A stretch of DNA of 64,000 bases, from positions 1-64,000 of the forward strand of contig JAXMAM010000010.1 in NCBI GenBank assembly GCA_046350455.1, read 5' to 3'. This document shows, piece by piece, positions 1 to 7,562 of this stretch. Position 1 is the stretch's first letter. Each line of letters begins with the position of its first letter. The notes beneath the pieces are model-generated. The model was not told where the DNA came from. It made no database searches and saw nothing but the letters and a program-made list of their open reading frames with translations. The position numbers were made by a program, and so were the translations under genes. The DNA comes from CAZXGD01 sp046350455. GTDB lineage: Bacteria > Planctomycetota > Phycisphaerae > Phycisphaerales > SM1A02.

Positions 1-1
1 C

Positions 2-868
2 AAGGCGCTTCCCATGCTGCTTGGCCTGGGCATCTTCCAGGTGAACACCTTTGTGGACAACCTGGTGGCCAGCTACCGCACCATGGTGGGCGACACCATC
101 TTCGGCATTCCCTATCCGCTGCCTGAGGGCAGCATGACTGAACTTTCCTACGGGCAGCGCCTGTACGAGTTTCCGCTGGGCGTGTTTGGCATCTCCATCG
201 CCACCGCCATCTTTCCTGCGCTGGCGCGCGACTCCAACAACACGCCCGCATTCCTTGACACGCTCCGGCGCGGCCTGCGGCTCACCATGTTCATCGGCCT
301 GCCAGCCAGCGTGGGCCTGGTGCTGGTGCGCAACGATCTCTCCGCCACCATCTTCCAGGGAGGCAAGTTCAGCGCAGAGGACGCGCGCAACGTGGGCTTT
401 GTGCTGGCCATGTACGCGCCCGCCATCTGGGCGTACAGCATGCAGCAGGTGGTCACGCGCGCCTTCTATGCGCTGGGCGACTCCACCACCCCTGTCAAGG
501 TGAGCGTGTGGATGGTGGTCCTGAACTTCCTGCTGAACATCACGCTCATCTGGACACCGCTGGGCGTGGGTGGCCTGGCCCTTTCCACGGCCATCGCGGC
601 GGTGGTGCAGATCTTCATCCTGCAGCGCCTGCTCACGCGGCGCATCGGGCCCGCTGTGGACAGCGCCACGCGCGCCAGCTGGGGCTGGACAGCGCTGGCC
701 TCCGGCATCATGGCTGCTGCGGTGCTGGGCCTGCAGTATGTGCTGCCAGCGGAGGAGACGTGGCGCTGGAGCGTGGCCCGCCTGGCTGTGTTCTGCGCAG
801 TGGGTGGCGGCGCCTTCTGGCTGGCCGCGTACGTCATGCGCCGCCCAGAGCTGCGGCAGCTTCGGTAG
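2..868 (+). CDS. murJ: Lipid II flippase MurJ, C-terminal part (5' end outside window)
   Basis: This is the C-terminal part of a MurJ/MviN-family flippase, which moves lipid-linked peptidoglycan precursor across the inner membrane. The frame is open at the left edge, so roughly the first 200 residues of a usual ~500-residue protein lie upstream. About 288 residues are visible and hold at least seven hydrophobic helices. The stretch PLGVFGISIATAIFPALAR and the downstream YALGDSTTPVKV are characteristic family motifs. The helix with VNTFVDNLVAS matches the conserved VN..D...AS segment of MurJ. The end RRPELRQLR is a normal cytoplasmic tail. The cyclophilin gene follows closely on the same strand. 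The family call is firm; only the 5' end is unknown. Confidence 0.93.
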   Translation, partial: KALPMLLGLGIFQVNTFVDNLVASYRTMVGDTIFGIPYPLPEGSMTELSYGQRLYEFPLGVFGISIATAIFPALARDSNNTPAFLDTLRRGLRLTMFIGLPASVGLVLVRNDLSATIFQGGKFSAEDARNVGFVLAMYAPAIWAYSMQQVVTRAFYALGDSTTPVKVSVWMVVLNFLLNITLIWTPLGVGGLALSTAIAAVVQIFILQRLLTRRIGPAVDSATRASWGWTALASGIMAAAVLGLQYVLPAEETWRWSVARLAVFCAVGGGAFWLAAYVMRRPELRQLR

Positions 869-936
869 CGGTGCTCGCCCTGGCGCCTGCGCTCCTTGCG
901 GCACCTGCGCCCGCCGCCGCAGGGCATACTGCGCAC

Positions 937-1983
937 ATGCTCTCCGCACTGCTCGGCGCTGTCATGGGTCTGTCCAACGCACCACTTTCGCCTGTCCAGG
1001 ACGCGCTGTTCAGCAAGCCCGGCGCGCCCATCCGCGCCACGCTGGCGCCCATGCAGGGCGCGTGTCAGCTGGTGCTGCTGGACGCCAGCGGCGCCACGCT
1101 GGGCCGCGCTGCTGTGATGCCTGGTGCGCTGGACCTGGCCGCGCTCTTCCCAGCCATCCAGCAGGCCAAGCAGGCCCTGCGCGTGCAGCTCCTGGTGGCC
1201 GACCAGCCGCAGGGTGCGCCACTCCTGGTGGTGCCGCTCCTGGGCCGGCTCACCATGCGCACCACCACGGCGCTCCGCCCAGATGGCAAGACCGCGTACA
1301 CGCGCATCATTGGCTGGGGCGACCAGCTGCTGCCCGGCGTCACGCCCGCAGAAGCCAAGCTGAAGGAGACCTGGACACCAGCCGACCCAGCGCCGCTCAG
1401 CGGCTTCCGCGTGGAGCCGGACATGGACGTGGAGTTCGAGACCACTGCTGGCCCCATCCGCTTTGCCATGCGGCCTGACCAGGCGCCCAACACCGCGCGC
1501 AACTTTGTCACGCTGGCTGCGCAGGGCTTCTACGACGGCACCATCATCCACCGCGTTGTGTCCAAGGGGCGCGGTGGCCAGCCCTTTGTCATCCAGGGTG
1601 GCGACCCCACCGGCACAGGCGACGGCGGCCCGGGCTACGACATCCCGCTGGAACCCTCCACCTTGCCGCACGATTTTGGCGTGCTGAGCATGGCCCGCAA
1701 CGACTGGCCGGACAGCGCAGGCAGCCAGTGGTTCATCGCGCTCACGCGCGCAGAGACTGCCCGCCTGGACGGCCAGTACTGCGCCTTCGGCTACGCCGTG
1801 TCTGGCACAGAGGCCATCCTGGCCACAGAGCAGGGCGCCATTGCAGACGCAGACACGGGCCGCCCCGTGAAGCCTGTCACCGTCACTCGTGCGCGCGCGG
1901 TGCCAGCGCTGCCGTGGACGCCCGGCCGCGGCCGGCCCGATGCGCCTGTCACGCGGCCCGCTACGCCACCACCTGCCAGGTAG
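937..1983 (+). CDS. Peptidyl-prolyl cis-trans isomerase, cyclophilin type, probably exported
   Basis: The protein (348 residues from this start) has an unassigned N-terminal half and a C-terminal cyclophilin domain over about the last 170 residues. The domain shows the family motifs NTARNFVTLA, FYDGTIIHRV, FVIQGGDPTGTG, GVLSMAR and GSQWFI, so it should catalyse proline isomerisation. The ATG at 937 gives MLSALLGAVMGLSNA, a short hydrophobic leader. A GTG at 871, just after the murJ stop, would add an alanine-rich extension that also resembles a signal peptide, so the start is uncertain. The last 23 bases overlap the end of mqnE on the other strand. The N-terminal half may be a domain for binding or folding exported clients; I do not recognise it. 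Confidence 0.85.
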   Translation: MLSALLGAVMGLSNAPLSPVQDALFSKPGAPIRATLAPMQGACQLVLLDASGATLGRAAVMPGALDLAALFPAIQQAKQALRVQLLVADQPQGAPLLVVPLLGRLTMRTTTALRPDGKTAYTRIIGWGDQLLPGVTPAEAKLKETWTPADPAPLSGFRVEPDMDVEFETTAGPIRFAMRPDQAPNTARNFVTLAAQGFYDGTIIHRVVSKGRGGQPFVIQGGDPTGTGDGGPGYDIPLEPSTLPHDFGVLSMARNDWPDSAGSQWFIALTRAETARLDGQYCAFGYAVSGTEAILATEQGAIADADTGRPVKPVTVTRARAVPALPWTPGRGRPDAPVTRPATPPPAR

Positions 1984-3202
1984 CGCCATTTCGCTGCACG
2001 CGCCGGTAGAGCGTGTCGCGCTCCACAGGCGTGTAGCCAGCCTCGTGGATGGCGCGCTTCAGGTCCGCCACGGTGGTCTCCTGGTGGTTGCCTTCACCCA
2101 CAGCCTTGGTGATGTCGTACCAGACCACCGTGCCATCCACGTCGTCTGCGCCGCACTGCAGCTGCAGCTGCGCCATGGGCAGCGTCTGCATGATCCAGAA
2201 CGCCTTCACATGCGGGAAGTTGTCCAGCATGAGGCGTGCGATGGCCAGCGTGCGCAGGTTCTCCAGGCCGCTAGGGCCAGGCAGATGCTCCAGCTTGCTG
2301 GCGTTGGGGAAGAACGGCAGCGGGATGATGGTCTGGAAGTACCCGGTGCTCAGGCCAGCAGCGCCAGGCATGGGCAGCCGCTCGCGCGGGTAGAGCTCTG
2401 CGGGCCCGCTCAGCACCACGGCGCTTTCCGGCTGTCCGGCGCTCTGGATGCCCTGCGCGCGCGCCCAGCTGGACAGCGTGCGGTCCTGCTGCTGGCGCAG
2501 GAGCTCCATGTGGTGCAGGCGCTCCTCGCGTGACTCGATGTGCCCGTACAGCATGGTGGCGTTGGAGTTCAGCCCCAGCTCATGCGCTGCGCGGTGCACG
2601 TCCAGCCAGTGGTCGCCGCGGATCTTGCCCTTGAAGGCCTCGTCGTGCACGCGGTCGTCGAACACCTCTGCGCCGCCACCAGGCAGGCTGCCCAGGCCAG
2701 CGGCCATCAGGTCGCGCAGCACGGCCTTGATGCCTTCGTAGCCATCGCCGCCGCGCTTGCTGATGCGCTGCAGATGCACAATCTCCACAGCGGTGAACGC
2801 CTTGATGTGCACCTGCGGGGCCTCCTGGCGGATGGCCTGCAGCATGGTGGTGTAGTAGTCAAAGGGAAGCCACGGATGCAGGCCGCCCACGATGTGCATC
2901 TCGGTGGCGCCAGCGTCGCGCACGCGGCGGGCCTCGCGCTTGATGTCATCCAGCGAGTGCTCGTACGCGCCGTGCTCATCCTTCTTGCGGTGGAAGGCAC
3001 AGAAGGTGCAGCTGAGCGCGCAGATGTTGCTGTAGTTCAGGTGGCGGTTGATGTTGTAGTACGCAGCCTTGCCGTGCAGGCGCGTGCGCACCAGGTCTGC
3101 CAGCCGGCACACCTGGTGGATGTCCGCTGTCTGGTACAGCGCCATGCCGTCCTCTGCGGTGAGACGCTGGCCGCGCTGGACCTTGGCAGCGATCGCCTCC
3201 AT
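1961..3202 (-). CDS. mqnE: Aminodeoxyfutalosine synthase (radical SAM), menaquinone biosynthesis
   Basis: MqnE is a radical SAM enzyme that joins the MqnA product to SAM to give aminodeoxyfutalosine in the futalosine route to menaquinone. The protein is 413 residues. The cluster motif CALSCTFCAF gives cysteines 61, 65 and 68, followed by FHRKKDEHGAY and the MqnE-type HIVGGLHPWLPFDYY. MqnC, the closest alternative, normally has a different glycine motif (QGGxxP) at that place, so MqnE is preferred. The ATG at 3202 starts MEAIAAKVQRGQRL, where family members start; the longer open frame upstream would run into the promoter of the divergent gene. It converges on the cyclophilin gene with a 23-base overlap. 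Menaquinol would feed the Alternative Complex III encoded later in the window. Confidence 0.92.
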   Translation of the reverse strand: MEAIAAKVQRGQRLTAEDGMALYQTADIHQVCRLADLVRTRLHGKAAYYNINRHLNYSNICALSCTFCAFHRKKDEHGAYEHSLDDIKREARRVRDAGATEMHIVGGLHPWLPFDYYTTMLQAIRQEAPQVHIKAFTAVEIVHLQRISKRGGDGYEGIKAVLRDLMAAGLGSLPGGGAEVFDDRVHDEAFKGKIRGDHWLDVHRAAHELGLNSNATMLYGHIESREERLHHMELLRQQQDRTLSSWARAQGIQSAGQPESAVVLSGPAELYPRERLPMPGAAGLSTGYFQTIIPLPFFPNASKLEHLPGPSGLENLRTLAIARLMLDNFPHVKAFWIMQTLPMAQLQLQCGADDVDGTVVWYDITKAVGEGNHQETTVADLKRAIHEAGYTPVERDTLYRRVQRNGATWQVVA

Positions 3203-3389
3203 ATGGCTGGCGCTGGGCTGTGCTACTGCAGCCGCGGCGCTGATGGGCTGGCTTTGTACGGCCCGCGGTGGACATGGAGGGACAATTCTAGGCGGGGCGT
3301 GCCGTTGGGTAGGATAGCTTCGCTTGCCTCTGTGCTGCCAGCGCTGTGGGCCTGGCGGGGGCATCGTGGGCTCGATTGAGGAGACACTC

Positions 3390-4142
3390 ATGTCATTCAG
3401 TGCAGTTTCTCGTGGGCGGCTTGCCGCCGCAGCGATGGGTGCTGGCGCGCTGCTCGTCGCTGGCTTGGCTGCCACGTATCAGCAGAAGTTCAACAACTAC
3501 GACTCTTTTGATGGCAGTTCATCCTGGTGGGAGAGTCAGATGGAGTCGCTCAGCATTGAGAACGGCAAGCTGTGGTTCTCATCGCCGGGGCCTGGGGCCG
3601 TCGTCTCTTTTGCGCCAGACAGCTGGGCCATGGCCTACACCAAGCCGTGGACAGCCTCGCTTGAGTACAACCTGCAGCCAGGCACTGTTCCACCAGGTGC
3701 AGCAGCGGGTCTTGTGTTCCGACTGGGCTACGGCTCCAACCTGCCGAGCCTTGGCTTCCACTATGCGGGCGTGGCTATCTACGCTTCGGAGCAAGGCACC
3801 TTCCTGGGTATTGCCGACGCCGGCGCGCAGTTGCTCACCGACGTGGAGCCGGTTGCAGCCGTGCCATCCAGCGGCACGGTGATTGTGTCCTACAACGCCA
3901 AGAAGGACCGCGTGAAGGTCTTTGTCAACAACCGATTGATCACCACGCTTCGTCGCTTCGCGGAGAACCAGGGACTTGAGAACGCCTACTGGGAAGGCAC
4001 CGTCCAGCTGCGCGTCGACGAGACCATGCAGTCGTTGGGTAAGAACGGTGATCCGCCGTTCTGGGCCTTCGACAACGGCATCTCGGTGGACAACTTCAGG
4101 ATCACTGGCCGTGGAGCACGGCCGATCCCGCAGGAGAATTGA
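3390..4142 (+). CDS. Secreted protein of unknown function, paralog 1 of 3
   Basis: First of three tandem paralogs of about 250 residues. The ATG at 3390 follows a GAGGAG ribosome-binding site and starts a basic, hydrophobic leader (RGRLAAAAMGAGALLVAGLAA) ending near residue 28. Landmarks shared with the next two genes, in order, are a QxKFN segment after the leader, KPWT/S about a third of the way in, LEYNLQPGTVP (FDYxLNQGTxP in the others), EQGTFLG, VSYNAKKDRVKVFVNNR, and a C-terminal FDNGISVDNFRITGRG. The alternation of short strand-like segments suggests a beta-sandwich of lectin/LamG type, but this is inference. No catalytic motif is visible. A strong terminator follows at 4195-4230, so it is likely its own transcription unit. 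Confidence 0.8.
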   Translation: MSFSAVSRGRLAAAAMGAGALLVAGLAATYQQKFNNYDSFDGSSSWWESQMESLSIENGKLWFSSPGPGAVVSFAPDSWAMAYTKPWTASLEYNLQPGTVPPGAAAGLVFRLGYGSNLPSLGFHYAGVAIYASEQGTFLGIADAGAQLLTDVEPVAAVPSSGTVIVSYNAKKDRVKVFVNNRLITTLRRFAENQGLENAYWEGTVQLRVDETMQSLGKNGDPPFWAFDNGISVDNFRITGRGARPIPQEN

Positions 4143-4194
4143 CTCGCAAGCGCCGTGGGCTCCATGCCGCTGCATCTGGTCACTCGTGGCACAC

Positions 4195-4230
4195 AAGCCG
4201 GGCCCTGCACAGGGCCCGGCTTTGCTTTTT
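4195..4230 (+). terminator. Rho-independent terminator after paralog 1
   Basis: A perfect 12-bp inverted repeat (AAGCCGGGCCCT / AGGGCCCGGCTT) with a GCAC loop is followed by TGCTTTTT. It lies 52 bases after the stop at 4142 and before the next paralog, so paralog 2 needs its own promoter. Confidence 0.85.
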
Positions 4231-4330
4231 GAGGTGGTGCACCCCTGGTGGACAGGTACGATGGATCGTCGCACATGAGCAGCCGATGTCCGGCAGCCGG
4301 TGCCGGACTTCAATTCGAGGAGCAGACATC

Positions 4331-5080
4331 ATGGCTCAGACAGTGGGTTGGCGCGCGCGGGCCCTGGCAGGCGCAGCCTTTGCGGCATGCATCGTGGGCG
4401 GCATCGCTGCCACCGTGCAGGACAGGTTCAATGGCGCGAGCTTCAACCCCATGTGGCACACCGCGTGGACGGACGAAGCCGCCATGACGCTGGCCAACGG
4501 CAAGGTGTCGTGGTCGAGCGACAGTGACTTCGACGCCGGCATCCTCATCAACCAGAACTACGCGCTGAACTGCAACAAGCCCTGGAGCATGAGCTTTGAC
4601 TACACGCTCAACCAGGGGACGATCCCAGAGGGCGGGTACTCGGGCCTGGGCATCGCGCTCGATTGGTTGGGCGTCTCAACCCTTGGGCTGCAGGGCAAGG
4701 GTGGGTCTTCCGCAGCCCTCTCGTTGTTCCGCAGTTCGCAGGGCACCTTCATTGGCACCTATCAGATCCTCTACGCGGGCGCATCCATCCCAGTCGCGGA
4801 ACAGGCCATTCCCGCCCAGGGAACGTTCGTCATGGCCTACAACGCCAAGAAGGACCGGCTGACCTGCTATGTGAACAACCGCGTGGTGTTCACGGTGCGC
4901 CGCTACACCGAGCAGTTTGGAATCTCGGATCCCATTGGCATCGCCATCGAAGGCAGCACGGGGTATGGCTCTGTGCCGGGTGCGGATAGCAATCCCCCGA
5001 TCGTCTTCACCAACGGCATGACCGTTGACAACTTCCGCGCCACTGGCAAGGGCGTGATCCTTGCGCCCACCGTCGACTGA
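4331..5080 (+). CDS. Secreted protein of unknown function, paralog 2 of 3
   Basis: Second tandem paralog (249 residues). The ATG at 4331 is preceded by GAGGAG about ten bases upstream and starts MAQTVGWRARALAGAAFAAC, a typical export signal that probably ends at GGIAA before TVQDRF. The same landmarks as in paralogs 1 and 3 recur: KPWSMSFDYTLNQGTIP, SSQGTFIG, MAYNAKKDRLTCYVNNRVVF, VRRYTEQF, FTNGMTVDNFRATGKG. A cysteine in the signal region (FAAC) resembles a weak lipobox, but paralog 1 lacks it, so signal peptidase I processing is more likely. No known catalytic residues are visible. The family is closely related in sequence and points to recent local duplication. Confidence 0.8.
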   Translation: MAQTVGWRARALAGAAFAACIVGGIAATVQDRFNGASFNPMWHTAWTDEAAMTLANGKVSWSSDSDFDAGILINQNYALNCNKPWSMSFDYTLNQGTIPEGGYSGLGIALDWLGVSTLGLQGKGGSSAALSLFRSSQGTFIGTYQILYAGASIPVAEQAIPAQGTFVMAYNAKKDRLTCYVNNRVVFTVRRYTEQFGISDPIGIAIEGSTGYGSVPGADSNPPIVFTNGMTVDNFRATGKGVILAPTVD

Positions 5081-5133
5081 GACCATTCAGCATCATTTGT
5101 TCTGACACTTCACCCCTCAACAAGAAACACAAC

Positions 5134-5898
5134 ATGTCACCGCTCTCTACCAACCGTTCTCGTTTCTTTGCAGCCTGCGCCTTTGGTGGCGCCATCCTTG
5201 CCGCGTGCATCGCAGGCACTGTTCAGGACAAGTTCTCCGGCACCCAGCTGAGCGATCAGTGGGACTGGGACGCCACCTCGGAAGACGTGCTGAGCGTCTC
5301 TGGCGGCAAGCTCAACTTCTCCAGCGACAGCGGCTTTGCTGCGGCCTTCATCCGCAGCGATCAGTCGGTGCTCAGCGCCGTCAAGCCGTGGACTGTGGTG
5401 TTTGACTACGCCCTCAACCAGGGCACTCCGCCCAGCGAGGGCGCGTGGTCCGGACTCATTGTGCCGGCCACCGGCGCGGTTTTTGGCGTCAATGGGATTC
5501 CAGCGTCGTACCCGCTCATCCTGTACCGGACCACGGAAGGGACCTTCCTGGGCACCATTGACATGATGAACGACACAGGCATCTTCATGCCCACGCCGCT
5601 GGCCAGCATCCCCGCGTCAGGCACCTTCGTCATGGCGTACAACGCCAAGAAGGACCGCCTTCAGGTGTATGTGAACAACGCCTCCAAGTTCACCGCCCGC
5701 CGCTTCATGGCCAACTTCAATCCAGCGGATGAGCCAAGCGACATCTTCCTGGAGGCTGTGACCACGGTCAATTCGCTGCCACCCGTGAACGTCTCGAACC
5801 TTGGCGACATCGAGCCATGGCTGTTCACCAACGGCATCCAGGTGGACAACTACAAGGCCAGCGGCAAGGGCGTGATTCCATACCCAACCGTTGACTGA
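5134..5898 (+). CDS. Secreted protein of unknown function, paralog 3 of 3
   Basis: Third tandem paralog (254 residues), 53 bases after paralog 2, with no terminator between them, so these two may be co-transcribed. The ATG at 5134 starts a signal peptide (NRSRFFAACAFGGAILAAC) with the best lipobox-like stretch of the three (LAAC), then AGTVQDKFSG. Shared motifs are KPWTVVFDYALNQGTPP, TTEGTFLG, FVMAYNAKKDRLQVYVNN, ARRFMANF and FTNGIQVDNYKASGKG. No cysteine pairs or metal-binding clusters are evident in the mature part. Function unknown. A long bidirectional terminator follows. Confidence 0.8.
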   Translation: MSPLSTNRSRFFAACAFGGAILAACIAGTVQDKFSGTQLSDQWDWDATSEDVLSVSGGKLNFSSDSGFAAAFIRSDQSVLSAVKPWTVVFDYALNQGTPPSEGAWSGLIVPATGAVFGVNGIPASYPLILYRTTEGTFLGTIDMMNDTGIFMPTPLASIPASGTFVMAYNAKKDRLQVYVNNASKFTARRFMANFNPADEPSDIFLEAVTTVNSLPPVNVSNLGDIEPWLFTNGIQVDNYKASGKGVIPYPTVD

Positions 5899-5948
5899 GT
5901 TGCTCTACCGGGCTCCACAGCGTGCAGCCCTCGATCTGCTCGAAATGA

Positions 5949-5983
5949 AAGGACCGCAGCGCCATCAGGGCGCTGCGGTCCTT
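5949..5983. terminator. Bidirectional terminator between paralog 3 and the M16 peptidase gene
   Basis: A perfect 15-bp stem (AAGGACCGCAGCGCC / GGCGCTGCGGTCCTT) with a five-base loop lies between two convergent genes (ends 5898 and 6018). It is followed by GTTCTTG on the plus strand and TCATTTCG on the minus strand. It can end transcripts from both sides, although neither side has a long T run. Confidence 0.75.
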
Positions 5984-6017
5984 GTTCTTGGCCGCAGGTG
6001 TGCGTGCCGGGCAGTTG

Positions 6018-7562
6018 TCACTGCCCGCCAGCGGTCGGCGTGGGCGTTGGTGTGCCCATGGGCTGCAGCGTCAGCGGATCCTTCAGCGGGATCTCGGTGT
6101 GCTTGCCGTCGAAGAACTTGCCCATGTTGGCGCGGCCAGTCTGGTCGCCCTTGGCGATGTCATCCCAGTTGCCCACCACGATGATGGCCATGTCGTTCAT
6201 GTTCAGGTACTTCTTGGCCACGCGCTGGACATCCGCGGCAGTCACCTTGCTGATGTTGTCGCGGTAGTTCTGCCAGTAGCTGGGGTCGCGCTTGGTCCAC
6301 TCGTCGCTCACAAAGATGCCCAGCATGGCATCGCGGCTGGCGAACGTCTGCGGGAAGGCCTCGATGGCGGCCTTCTTTGCAACCTCCAGCTCCTCGTCCG
6401 TGACCGGAGCAGCCTTCATGCGCTCGAACTCGTCGTTCATCAGCTTGATGGCCAGGGCCACCGTGGGGCTCTTGCTCTCAAAGGCAGCGCCAAAGACCGT
6501 GGGGTAGTACACGCCCGCGCCAAACTGGCTGCCCACGCTGTAGGCCAGGCCTTCGTTGCTGCGGATGGACTTCACCAGTCGGCTGGTGAAGCCGCCGCCA
6601 CCCAGCACCTCGTTCATGATCTCGGCGGCGTAGTAGTCCGGGTCGTCGCGCATGATGCTGCGGCGTCCCACGCGCACCTTGCCCTGCGGGATGTCCTTGG
6701 CCACGTGGTACACGCCTGGCGTGAACCGCGCGGTGGGCGCTGGCGGGTTGGGCACCGCTTCGCCTTTTGGCCAGTCCTTCAGGTAGCTCTCCAGCTTGGC
6801 CATCATCTCCTTGGGATCAAAGTCGCCAGTCACGCTGATCACCACGTTGCCGGGGTGGATCAGGCGGTCGTGCTGCGCCTTCAGGCGCTCCACGTTCACC
6901 TTCTCCCACGAATCCTTGGTGGGCTGGCGGCTCTCAAAGTGGTCGTCGCCGTACATCAGGGCGCGCCACTCGCGGCCCAGGATGGCGCCCGCGTCGTCGT
7001 TGCGCTGCTTCATGCCCTCCACGGCCTGGCCCTTCATCACATCCAGGCGCGCCTGGTCAAAGCCAGGGTTGCGCAGCATGTCAAAGAACAGCTTCAGGCT
7101 GGGGTCCAGATTGGACTTCAGGGTGCTGAGCGAGGCCGTGATGGTCTCGCTGCCGGCGTTCACGCCCGCGTTGGTGGCCAGGAAGTCCAGCTGTTCATCG
7201 AACTCAGCTGGCTTGGTGGTGGTGGTGCCGCCGCTGCGCATCAGCGCAGCCATGGCGCCCGTCAGGCCGGGCATGTCGGCAGGGTCCATGAACGCACCAC
7301 CCTTGAACGTCAGGTTCAGGGTGATGAGCGGGAACTCCTTGCTGGGCGCCATGTAGACCACAGTGCCGTCGCTCAGCGTGCGGCGATAGTCGGTGGCCTT
7401 TGGTGGCTTGAAGTCCAGCGGCTTGAAGGTGAGCTTCTCTGGGCGGTCTGGCAGGTCGCCAGCCCAGGCAGCGCTGCCCAGCAGGGCAGCTGCAGCAGCC
7501 AGCACGATGGTGTGGGTTCGGAAGGTCATGGTGTGTGTCTCGCGTTTCATGGGGTGCGTCAC
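6018..7562 (-). CDS. M16-family peptidase-like protein lacking the zinc motif
   Basis: An exported pitrilysin (M16) family protein of 514 residues. It shows the typical two-half layout: N-terminal LSDGTVVYMAPSKEFPLITLNLTFKGG and a later INEVLGGGGFTSRL-like segment (IMNEVLGGGGFTSRLVKSIR). The HxxEH zinc motif expected after the first strand is absent (ADMPGLTGAMAALMRSGG), so it is probably the non-catalytic partner of the neighbouring active M16 protein. The GTG at 7562 overlaps the upstream stop as GTGA, with AGAAGGG just before it; in-frame ATGs at 7550 and 7529 are alternatives. The signal peptide is THTIVLAAAAALLGSAAWA. Translational coupling to the upstream gene supports a heterodimer, as in other paired M16 systems. 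Confidence 0.88.
   Translation of the reverse strand: MTHPMKRETHTMTFRTHTIVLAAAAALLGSAAWAGDLPDRPEKLTFKPLDFKPPKATDYRRTLSDGTVVYMAPSKEFPLITLNLTFKGGAFMDPADMPGLTGAMAALMRSGGTTTTKPAEFDEQLDFLATNAGVNAGSETITASLSTLKSNLDPSLKLFFDMLRNPGFDQARLDVMKGQAVEGMKQRNDDAGAILGREWRALMYGDDHFESRQPTKDSWEKVNVERLKAQHDRLIHPGNVVISVTGDFDPKEMMAKLESYLKDWPKGEAVPNPPAPTARFTPGVYHVAKDIPQGKVRVGRRSIMRDDPDYYAAEIMNEVLGGGGFTSRLVKSIRSNEGLAYSVGSQFGAGVYYPTVFGAAFESKSPTVALAIKLMNDEFERMKAAPVTDEELEVAKKAAIEAFPQTFASRDAMLGIFVSDEWTKRDPSYWQNYRDNISKVTAADVQRVAKKYLNMNDMAIIVVGNWDDIAKGDQTGRANMGKFFDGKHTEIPLKDPLTLQPMGTPTPTPTAGGQ

Noticed and set aside
5949..5983. A fourth copy of the palindromic repeat
   Set aside because: It is a different perfect inverted repeat between convergent genes and lacks the GTGCCAGGCACC core, so it is treated as a terminator.
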